In this document: one piece after another, positions 58,025-64,000 of the stretch
How positions within the stretch are numbered: position 1 is the first letter of the stretch
How the letters are laid out: each line of letters begins with the position of its first letter
NCBI RefSeq assembly: GCF_001667035.1
Contig: NZ_LZIR01000070.1
Span: 1 to 64,000, forward strand
Length of the DNA: 64,000 nucleotides
Direction of reading: 5' to 3'
Source of the DNA: Mycobacterium sp. 852002-51057_SCH5723018
GTDB taxonomy: Bacteria > Actinomycetota > Actinomycetes > Mycobacteriales > Mycobacteriaceae
Notes under the pieces: model-generated
Database searches by the model: none
Seen by the model: the letters and a program-made list of their open reading frames with translations, nothing else
What the model was told of the DNA's origin: nothing
Translations under genes and position numbers: made by a program

Positions 58025-58576
58025 ATGAACATCCTCGACACCCCGCTGGCCGACCTGAAGACCGTGCGTTCGGTCCCCCACCGCGATGCCCGGGGCACGT
58101 TCATCCGCCTCTTCTGCGGCCAGGAACTCCAGCCCTTGCTTGGCCAGCGTCAGATCGCGCAGATCAACCACTCCAAAACCAGCCACGTCGGGGCCGTGCG
58201 TGGCATGCATTTCCAATGCCCGCCGCACGCGGAAATGAAGATGATCCGCTGCCTTCGCGGCCGGGTTTGGGACGTGGCGGTTGATCTGCGGAGGGGATCC
58301 CCTACATTCTTGCAGTGGCACGCCGAAGAATTGGCACAGGGCGACGCGCAGATGCTTGTCATCCCAGAAGGATTCGCTCACGGCTTCCAGGCGTTGGAGC
58401 CCGACAGCGAGTTGTTATACCTGCACACGGAGTTCTACCACCGGCCTTCCGAGGGCGGTCTGCGTTACGACGACCCCCGGCTCGCCATTACCTGGCCGTT
58501 GCCGCCGCAGGACCTTTCACCTCGGGACCTATCCCATCCGCTACTGGACGCCGACTTCGTAGGACTCGCGTTATGA
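58025..58576 (+). CDS. RmlC-like NDP-4-keto-6-deoxysugar 3,5-epimerase
   Basis: Starting at the ATG at 58025 the protein has 183 residues, normal for RmlC. Cupin-fold family motifs are clear: FCGQELQPLLGQ, INHSKTSHVGAVRGMHFQ with the catalytic His, VWDVAVDLRRGSPTF, VIPEGFAHGFQAL, and the catalytic Tyr in EFYHRPSEGGLRYDDP. In this setting the substrate should be a CDP-4-keto-6-deoxyhexose, with inversion at C5 (and perhaps C3) giving an L-configured sugar. Its stop overlaps the start of the C-methyltransferase gene (ATGA). Confidence 0.92.
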   Translation: MNILDTPLADLKTVRSVPHRDARGTFIRLFCGQELQPLLGQRQIAQINHSKTSHVGAVRGMHFQCPPHAEMKMIRCLRGRVWDVAVDLRRGSPTFLQWHAEELAQGDAQMLVIPEGFAHGFQALEPDSELLYLHTEFYHRPSEGGLRYDDPRLAITWPLPPQDLSPRDLSHPLLDADFVGLAL

Positions 58577-59796
58577 AATGCCGACACTGCGGGACGCCCC
58601 TGGAGCACACCTTTGTGGACCTGGGCTTCGCGCCCCCCTCCAACGCCTACCTGCAGGCTGACGACCTATGCAACCCCGAGATGCATTACCCACTGCGCGT
58701 GAAGGTGTGCCACCGGTGTTGGTTGGTGCAGACCGAGGACTACGCGCGCGCTGAGGAACTGTTCAGCCCTGACTACGCCTACTTCTCCAGCACCTCGAGC
58801 AGTTGGCTCCAGCACGCGGCCGAGTACGTGCGCATGGTCACCGAGCGGCTGCAACTTGGGCCCGAGAACTTTGTCATTGAGGTGGCCTCCAACGATGGCT
58901 ACCTGCTGAAGAACTTTGTGGCAGAGCGCATCCCCTGCCTGGGCATTGAGCCGACAGCCGGTACGGCCGCAGCAGCCGAGGCGCTGGGTATCCCGGTCAT
59001 GCGGGAATTCTTCGACGAAGCCCTAGGGCGTCGACTGGCCGACGACGGACGGGCGGCGGATCTGATCGTGGGCAACAATGTGTATGCCCACGTGCCCGAC
59101 ATCAACGACTTCACTCGTGCATTGGCTGCCGCGCTGAAGCCGGAAGGCACCGTTACGCTCGAATTTCCCCACCTAGTGCCGTTGATCGAACACACCCAGT
59201 TCGACACCATCTATCACGAGCATTTCTCTTACCTGTCGCTCACCGCGCTCGCCGACATCTTCGCCGCGGCCGACTTGCGCGTATGGGACGTGGAAGAGTT
59301 GCCAACCCACGGCGGCAGCCTGCGAGTGTACGGCTGCCATGCCGCCGCAGCGATCGCCACTACGAACCGGGTCGAATCGCTTCTCACGCGAGAGCACCGG
59401 TTTGGAGTGACCAAGGTTGAGACCTACACCGAGTTCCAGAAGCGTGCCGACCGTGTGAAGGACGATCTACTGGCCTTCCTAATCGAACAAAAACGCACCG
59501 GGCGCAGCGTGGCGGCCTACGGAGCCGCTGCGAAAGGTAACACGGTGCTGAACTACGCGGGTGTCAGGCCGGACTTGCTGCCGTACGTTTGTGATGCCGC
59601 CGGTTCCAAACAGGGAAAATTCATGCCGGGAAGCCATATCCCGATCTATTCGCCTGATGCACTGTGGGAGAACCCGCCAGACTACGTCGTCATCCTGCCG
59701 TGGAATATCGCCACTGAGGTCCGGAGTCAATTGGCTGAGCTTGCCCTGCGCGGCACACGTTTCGTGACGGCGGTTCCCGAATTGAGTTTCCTGTGA
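58573..59796 (+). CDS. NDP-sugar C-methyltransferase (TylCIII/TcaB9 type)
   Basis: A 407-residue three-domain enzyme. Residues 1-60 form the zinc-binding domain with C.x2.C pairs (CRHC near 3, CHRC near 51). The middle domain binds SAM (VIEVASNDGYLLKNF, then LIVGNNVYAHVPD). The C-terminal domain ends with GRSVAAYGAAAKGNTVLNYAG and IPIYSPDALWENPPDYVVILPWN, the signature of deoxysugar C-methyltransferases such as TylCIII, EryBIII and TcaB9, which methylate C3 of 4-keto sugars; NovU-like members act at C5. EHFSYLSLTAL carries the conserved Tyr/Glu/His region of the active site. It overlaps both neighbouring genes by four bases, so rfbC-like, C-methyltransferase and aminotransferase are translationally coupled. 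Confidence 0.95.
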   Translation: MKCRHCGTPLEHTFVDLGFAPPSNAYLQADDLCNPEMHYPLRVKVCHRCWLVQTEDYARAEELFSPDYAYFSSTSSSWLQHAAEYVRMVTERLQLGPENFVIEVASNDGYLLKNFVAERIPCLGIEPTAGTAAAAEALGIPVMREFFDEALGRRLADDGRAADLIVGNNVYAHVPDINDFTRALAAALKPEGTVTLEFPHLVPLIEHTQFDTIYHEHFSYLSLTALADIFAAADLRVWDVEELPTHGGSLRVYGCHAAAAIATTNRVESLLTREHRFGVTKVETYTEFQKRADRVKDDLLAFLIEQKRTGRSVAAYGAAAKGNTVLNYAGVRPDLLPYVCDAAGSKQGKFMPGSHIPIYSPDALWENPPDYVVILPWNIATEVRSQLAELALRGTRFVTAVPELSFL

Positions 59797-60902
59797 AGCC
59801 TCGTATCCCCTACACCAAGCCGTCGATCACCGAACTCGAGGTGCGCTATGCCACCGATGCTGCCGCCAACGGCTGGGGCGAGCGTTGCTATGCATACATC
59901 GCACGCTTCGAGGATTCTTTCAAGGCGCACCTAGGGGTCAAGCACGCGATCGCCACGTCGAGTGGCACCGGCGCGCTCCACATGGGCATGGCTGGGCTGG
60001 GAATCGGCCCGGGTGACGAGGTCATCATGGCCGACACAAACTGGATTGCCTCGGCGGCGCCTATCGTTCACCTCGGGGCCAGACCTGTCTTCGTCGACAT
60101 CTTGCCCGATAGTTGGTGCATCGATCCGGAACAGGCGGAAGCCGCGATCACGCCGAGCACCAAGGCCATTGTCGCAGTGCATTTATACGGCAATCTCTGC
60201 GAGATGGACCGTCTCCTTGCAATCGGGGAAAAGCATGGTATCCCGGTGATTGAGGATGCGGCGGAGGCCATTGGTTCGATTTACCACGGAAAGCCCGCCG
60301 GCTCCATGGGGTGCTTCGGGGCTTTCTCGTTTCACGGCACCAAAACGATCACCACGGGTGAAGGCGGAATCTTCGTGACCAACGATGACGACCTTTATGA
60401 GACGGTGCTTACTCTGAGTAACCATGGCCGCGCACGCAGTCAAACCAAGCAGTTCTGGCCAGATATGGTCGGCTTCAAGTACAAAATGTCGAACATCCAG
60501 GCAGCCATCGGTTGCGCACAAACAGAGCGGGCCGAGGAACTGGTTTTGCGGAAGCGCCAGATATTCCAGGCTTACAACGATGGTGTCGTCGGCGTCGAGG
60601 GAATATCGATGAACCCCGAGCCGCCAGGCACACAGAATGGATTCTGGATGCCCACAGTTGTATTCGATCAGTCGCTAGGGCTAACTTCCGAGCGTATTAC
60701 GACGGCGTTCGCGGCCGAAAATATTGATGCACGGGTATTTTTTCATCCTCTATCTGCGACGCCCCCGTTTGCAGGATCGCCCGGAGGCAAATGGGCGAGC
60801 GATATCCCTAACCGTGCAATCAATCTTCCGAGCTTTCACGACATCACCGAAGACGAGGAGTATCGGATCGTGCAAGTTGTGCGAGAGCTTTGCTCCACCT
60901 GA
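59793..60902 (+). CDS. DegT/DnrJ/EryC1 sugar 4-aminotransferase
   Basis: A 369-residue PLP enzyme of the perosamine-synthase-like group: IPYTKPSITELEVRYATDA at the start, ATSSGTGALHMGMAGLGIGPGDEVIM, VIEDAAEAIGS (PLP-ring Asp), and SFHGTKTITTGEGG near residue 180 with the Schiff-base Lys. The C-terminus has FKYKMSNIQAAIGCAQ and INLPSFHDITEDE. It should transfer an amino group from glutamate to the 4-keto group of the CDP-linked, C-methylated sugar. It starts at a GTG that overlaps the upstream stop. Codon use becomes more AT-rich toward its end. The formyltransferase gene converges 68 bp away. Confidence 0.93.
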   Translation: MKPRIPYTKPSITELEVRYATDAAANGWGERCYAYIARFEDSFKAHLGVKHAIATSSGTGALHMGMAGLGIGPGDEVIMADTNWIASAAPIVHLGARPVFVDILPDSWCIDPEQAEAAITPSTKAIVAVHLYGNLCEMDRLLAIGEKHGIPVIEDAAEAIGSIYHGKPAGSMGCFGAFSFHGTKTITTGEGGIFVTNDDDLYETVLTLSNHGRARSQTKQFWPDMVGFKYKMSNIQAAIGCAQTERAEELVLRKRQIFQAYNDGVVGVEGISMNPEPPGTQNGFWMPTVVFDQSLGLTSERITTAFAAENIDARVFFHPLSATPPFAGSPGGKWASDIPNRAINLPSFHDITEDEEYRIVQVVRELCST

Positions 60903-60970
60903 CAGCCACGGACAACGTATATGCTCCTGACTGAGCGCCATGTCCGACTTACGCGAAGCCGACGAGAAAA

Positions 60971-61720
60971 CTACCTTAACTTATCTATGGTGACTCGAAC
61001 CTCGAAAACGTCGTCTCCGTCGTAAAAGCGGCACGCGGGATGCGGCAAGAAGGTGCGGGCGCGGAGGCGGTTTAACAGATCTCTGGCCGTTGTCGGCGCA
61101 TCTAGGTCTATGACACTCGCCGGCTCGAGCTGCTTGCGGAAGTGCAGACTACCGACGTCTGCTTGCGGAATCCGCGGGATTGTGCCGTGCACGATCGTCG
61201 GAAGGACCTCTTCAAAAAGCTCGACCATTCCGGTCAGCGCCTTTTGGTATAGCGTCCCACCTGTGTCAGACCAGGAAACCGGTATTTCTTTCTGGAATGC
61301 GATGTCGCCAGCATCGATCGCGGCATTTACGTGATGAAGCGTGACGCCGTACGGCACACTTTCGACAATTGCCCAGAAATTCGGGTCTTTTCCTCGACAG
61401 TAAGGCAGCAGGCTTGGATGAGTGTTCAGAATAACCGGCGCTGCGTTCAGAACGGCTCCCTTGAGCAAATGTGGCCACCAGGCAAGAATGATGACATCGA
61501 GCCGCCTGGAGCGAAGCCAGTCTGCTCTCTCATCTTCGTCTTGGTCTCGCCAAAGTCTGGCTTCGCATCCCTCCGGAATGTCGAACTCCTCGGACGCCTC
61601 CTCTGTGTCGGTTATCAGGGCAAAGATACTTTCGGAGGCATAGCTGAGCAATTTTTCGAGAATGGCATACCCGACCTCTCCATGCGCAAAGATGCCAATG
61701 CGCTTGGTTGCCTCACCCAC
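60971..61720 (-). CDS. Sugar N-formyltransferase (methionyl-tRNA formyltransferase fold)
   Basis: From the GTG at 61720 (GGGGGA seven bases upstream) the protein has 249 residues. The formyltransferase catalytic triad is present: Asn and His in VILNTHPSLLPYCRG near residue 100, and Asp in HHVNAAIDAGDIAFQ near 139. IGIFAHGEVGYAILEKLL forms the N-terminal Rossmann part and a short C-terminal domain follows. Such enzymes use N10-formyl-tetrahydrofolate to formylate the amino group of 4-amino-4,6-dideoxy sugars (as Rv3404c does). It is expected to act on the product of the aminotransferase next door. It is on the opposite strand and lies 14 bases after the truncated aminotransferase relic. Confidence 0.93.
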   Translation of the reverse strand: MGEATKRIGIFAHGEVGYAILEKLLSYASESIFALITDTEEASEEFDIPEGCEARLWRDQDEDERADWLRSRRLDVIILAWWPHLLKGAVLNAAPVILNTHPSLLPYCRGKDPNFWAIVESVPYGVTLHHVNAAIDAGDIAFQKEIPVSWSDTGGTLYQKALTGMVELFEEVLPTIVHGTIPRIPQADVGSLHFRKQLEPASVIDLDAPTTARDLLNRLRARTFLPHPACRFYDGDDVFEVRVTIDKLR

Positions 61721-61734
61721 TGATCGATCCCCCG

Positions 61735-61908
61735 CTACCCATTCCTTCTGGAGCAGATCGTGTTCCTCACCACTCGGTGCAGAACGTCCCCGCGATTCAG
61801 GTCGTCGTCGGTCATGTCGGCGTACCTCGGCAGGTTGATACAACGGCCCAGCAGATCAGAGGCGACTCTACTCGAAGGAAAGGCTTCGAACGACGACAGC
61901 GGGATGAG
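61735..61908 (-). pseudogene. C-terminal fragment of a second DegT aminotransferase
   Basis: About 56 codons read [11 protein letters not shown], then LLGRCINLPRYADMTDDDL, and stop 14 bases before the formyltransferase start. INLPRYADMTDDD aligns with INLPSFHDITEDE at the end of the intact aminotransferase at 59.8-60.9 kb, and PLSSFEAFP with its HPLSATPPF segment. Upstream of 61908 the resemblance ends; no catalytic Lys or PLP motif remains in any frame. An aminotransferase-formyltransferase operon has probably lost most of its first gene, perhaps when the PE_PGRS gene was placed here. Confidence 0.7.
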
Positions 61909-62102
61909 TTCGGCAGAAGCTGGGACCTGGCGGGTCGGTGAGCGGCCGCAAGCCACGCAGCGCACTGGTGGACGCTCGCTGGACGAACCAGCGCCGGCTG
62001 CAAATCCCGTTCGACCCGTGCGCCACCGGAATTCGGCATACGATCTGCGTGTCACCGATCGCCAGCCGATGGCTGGTAGCCCTGTCTGCTTGGAGGTACG
62101 GG

Positions 62103-63626
62103 ATGTCGTTTGTGATGGCGGCGCCGGAGATGATGACGGCGGCGGCGACGGATTTGGCCGGCATCCAATCGGCGCTCAGCGCAGCCAACGCGGCCGCGGC
62201 GACCCAGACTACCGGGGTGCTGGCCGCAGCCGAGGACGAGGTGTCGGCGGCCATTGCGGCGGTGTTCTCCGCCCACGGTCAGGGCTTTCAGACACTGAGT
62301 GCGCAGGCGGCGGCGTTTCATGAGCAATTCGTGCAGGCGTTGACTGGAGGCGCGGGGTCCTATGCCAGCGCGGAGGCCGCCAATGTGTCGGCCTTTATGG
62401 CCAATCCGGCGCAGACGGTACAGCAGGATCTGCTCAACGCGATCAATACGCCCTTCCTGACGCTAAGCGGGCGCCCGCTAGTTGGCAACGGCGCCAACGG
62501 GGCCGCTGGGACCGGCCAAAATGGCGCGCCCGGAGGATGGCTGGTTGGTAACGGCGGGGCCGGCGGGTCCGGGGCCAACGCGGCGGTAGGGACAGGCCAA
62601 AACGGCGGCAACGGCGGGGCCGGGGGGTTCTTCGGCCACGGCGGTGCCGGCGGCGCCGGTGGCTCTGGAACCGTGGCCGGCGGGGCCGGCGGGAGCGGCG
62701 GCGCGGGCGGGACGCTGTTCGGCACCGGCGGAGCCGGCGGCACCGGCGGAAGCTCCGTAACCGGCTTGGGCGGGGCCGGCGGGAATGGCGGCATCGCCGG
62801 GCTGTTCGGCACCGGCGGCGCCGGCGGCACCGGCGGACACTCGACGGCGGGCATCATGTCTGGCAACGGCGGCAACGGCGGGGCCGGGGGGATGTTCGGC
62901 AACGGCGGCGCCGGCGGCGCCGGGGGCGCGGACGGTCAGAACTCCGGGGACGCCGGAGCCGGCGGAGCCGGCGGCATGTTCGGCGGCAACGGCGGCAACG
63001 GCGGCAACGGCGGGCAAGGCGCCACCATGGCCGGCGGGGACGGCGGCATTGGTGGCGCCTCCGGCCTCCTCTACGGCACCCCGGGCAACGGCGGGAACGG
63101 CGGGTTCGGCCTCGTCGCCGGCGGGGTCGGCAACGCCGGCGGCAACGCCGGCGGGTTCTTCGGTAACGGCGGCGCCGGCGGCATGGGCGGACCCGGCGGC
63201 ATCACCGGCGGGAACGGCGGGGCCGGGGGCAACGCCGGCATGCTCGTCGGCAGCGGCGGAGCCGCGGGGACCGGCGGATTCGGCGCCACCACCGGCGGGA
63301 TCGGCGTGGCCGGCGGCAACGCCGGCATGCTGTTTGGCAACGGTGGAGCCGGCGGAGACGGCGGGGCCAGCGACCTGACCGGCGGTCCGGGCGGTAACGG
63401 CGGTAGGGCCGGAATGATCGGCGACGGCGGCACCGGTGGTACCGGCGGCAGCGCCACCGCCGGTGGGATAGTCGGCGGCGCAGGCGGCAACGGCGGCAAC
63501 GCCGTGCTGATCGGCAACGGCGGCAACGGGGGCAACGGCGGGACCGGCCCGGCCACCGGCACCGCCGGCGCCGGCGGCACCGGCGGCCTGCTGCTCGGAC
63601 TGAACGGGATGAACGGTTCGCCGTAG
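62103..63626 (+). CDS. PE_PGRS family protein
   Basis: A 507-residue protein beginning with the PE domain ([21 protein letters not shown] to about residue 95, with the YASAEAAN segment where Y.x3.E acts as the type VII secretion signal). The linker [35 protein letters not shown] (GRPLI-type motif) follows, then the Gly/Ala/Asn-rich PGRS domain of GGAGG, GGNGG and AGG.GGM.F.NGG repeats to the end ([13 protein letters not shown]). It has a good ribosome site (GGAGG six bases before ATG 62103). These proteins are exported to the cell surface by ESX-5. Its location between two CDP-sugar genes is unusual. Confidence 0.96.
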   Translation: MSFVMAAPEMMTAAATDLAGIQSALSAANAAAATQTTGVLAAAEDEVSAAIAAVFSAHGQGFQTLSAQAAAFHEQFVQALTGGAGSYASAEAANVSAFMANPAQTVQQDLLNAINTPFLTLSGRPLVGNGANGAAGTGQNGAPGGWLVGNGGAGGSGANAAVGTGQNGGNGGAGGFFGHGGAGGAGGSGTVAGGAGGSGGAGGTLFGTGGAGGTGGSSVTGLGGAGGNGGIAGLFGTGGAGGTGGHSTAGIMSGNGGNGGAGGMFGNGGAGGAGGADGQNSGDAGAGGAGGMFGGNGGNGGNGGQGATMAGGDGGIGGASGLLYGTPGNGGNGGFGLVAGGVGNAGGNAGGFFGNGGAGGMGGPGGITGGNGGAGGNAGMLVGSGGAAGTGGFGATTGGIGVAGGNAGMLFGNGGAGGDGGASDLTGGPGGNGGRAGMIGDGGTGGTGGSATAGGIVGGAGGNGGNAVLIGNGGNGGNGGTGPATGTAGAGGTGGLLLGLNGMNGSP

Positions 63627-63669
63627 TTTCTCGCGCACTCGCTCTACGAATAGAGGCCTCGCAATAGCC

Positions 63670-64000
63670 GTGCACTACCTGATTACCGGTCATACCGGTT
63701 TCAAAGGCCCTTGGCTGACGCTGCTGCTGCTCGGCCGCGGGCACCGGGTATCCGGCCTGGCCCTCGACCCGGCCGACGGCAGCCTGTTCAAGCGGGCAGC
63801 GCTTGCCGACCTGCTCGTCTCCGACTTCAGGGTGGACATCCGCGACGCCGAGGCCACGGCGGCAGCGGTGTCGGCCGCGGCGCCAGATGTGGTGGTACAC
63901 ATGGCCGCTCAGTCGTTGGTCCGCGAGTCGTACCGCAACCCGCGCTACACCTACGAGACCAACACGATGGGCACGCTCAACGTGCTGGAGGCCGTCGCGG
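63670..64000 (+). CDS. rfbG: CDP-glucose 4,6-dehydratase, 5' part (runs off window)
   Basis: From the GTG at 63670 the first 110 codons are visible. VHYLITGHTGFKGPWLTLLLL is the cofactor loop; GHTGFKG(S/P)WL is the hallmark that separates CDP-glucose 4,6-dehydratases from GDP-mannose and dTDP-glucose dehydratases. VVVHMAAQSLVRESYRNP and NTMGTLNVLEAV continue the match. The catalytic Tyr and Lys are beyond the window. It makes CDP-4-keto-6-deoxyglucose, the substrate for the methyl, epimerase and amino steps encoded upstream. The PE_PGRS gene ends 43 bp before it. Confidence 0.9.
   Translation, partial: MHYLITGHTGFKGPWLTLLLLGRGHRVSGLALDPADGSLFKRAALADLLVSDFRVDIRDAEATAAAVSAAAPDVVVHMAAQSLVRESYRNPRYTYETNTMGTLNVLEAVA

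Noticed and set aside
61760-62323. Plus-strand frame of about 187 codons overlapping the PE_PGRS start
   Set aside because: It runs across the aminotransferase relic and the PE domain out of frame, with Gly/Arg-rich shadow composition.
62500-63620. CRISPR-like or satellite repeat array
   Set aside because: The repeats are the in-frame Gly-rich PGRS coding repeats, irregular in length and without unique spacers.
1-64000. tRNA, rRNA, insertion sequences, phage attachment sites
   Set aside because: No cloverleaf, rRNA core, transposase frame or flanking direct repeats was recognised on reading; a dedicated covariance and IS search would be needed to exclude short ones.

Overview
The window is chromosomal DNA of a slow-growing, high-GC Mycobacterium. 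Gene content and order from dnaE1 through the acyl reductases, glbN, the pseudouridine synthase, lspA, ansA, dinX, ileS and the nitronate monooxygenase to pks5 run parallel to the M. tuberculosis Rv1547-Rv1527c segment in inverted orientation (comparison from memory). A PE_PGRS gene, MmpS/MmpL proteins, a mycocerosic-type PKS, Pap acyltransferases, an FAAL-type FadD and a Gap-family protein fit a non-tuberculous species that makes lipooligosaccharide (LOS). The M. kansasii/M. gastri/M. marinum side of the genus is the likeliest home; the species cannot be fixed from this window.

Layout. 1-2.4 kb: three exported proteins (a proline/threonine-rich repeat protein, an LpqH-family lipoprotein, a soluble MmpS-like protein). 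2.4-6 kb: dnaE1. 6-10.1 kb: a TetR-mmpS-mmpL unit with a perfect 14-bp palindrome in front of mmpS. 10.1-20.5 kb: housekeeping and accessory genes (SRPBCC protein, two SDRs, truncated haemoglobin, a P450-methyltransferase pair, pseudouridine synthase, lspA, asparaginase, Y-family polymerase, methyltransferase, membrane protein). 20.5-28.6 kb: a repeat-rich anchored protein, ileS with a T-box leader, a small Rv1535-like gene with an M-box (Mg2+) leader, a nitronate monooxygenase, an AhpD-like protein and a 900-bp non-coding stretch before pks5. 28.6-64 kb: the LOS locus.

How the LOS genes fit together. Pks5 and the FAAL make and activate the polymethyl-branched acyl chain. The Pap proteins transfer it to a sugar core. 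Several glycosyltransferases (GT1/28, GT2, RgpF-like, GT87) and methyltransferases extend and methylate the glycan. The large MmpL and the Gap protein export the product. A GtrA/GtrB-like pair plus a GT87 protein suggests some sugars are added from polyprenyl-phosphate donors outside the membrane.

The last 7 kb (57.1-64 kb) is a compositionally distinct cassette: glucose-1-phosphate cytidylyltransferase, 3,5-epimerase, sugar C-methyltransferase, DegT aminotransferase, N-formyltransferase and, after an interposed PE_PGRS gene, the start of CDP-glucose 4,6-dehydratase. Together these predict a CDP-linked, C-methyl-branched, N-formylated 4-amino-4,6-dideoxy sugar of the kansosamine type. A truncated second aminotransferase next to the formyltransferase and a possible epimerase scrap at the other edge mark the cassette as rearranged.
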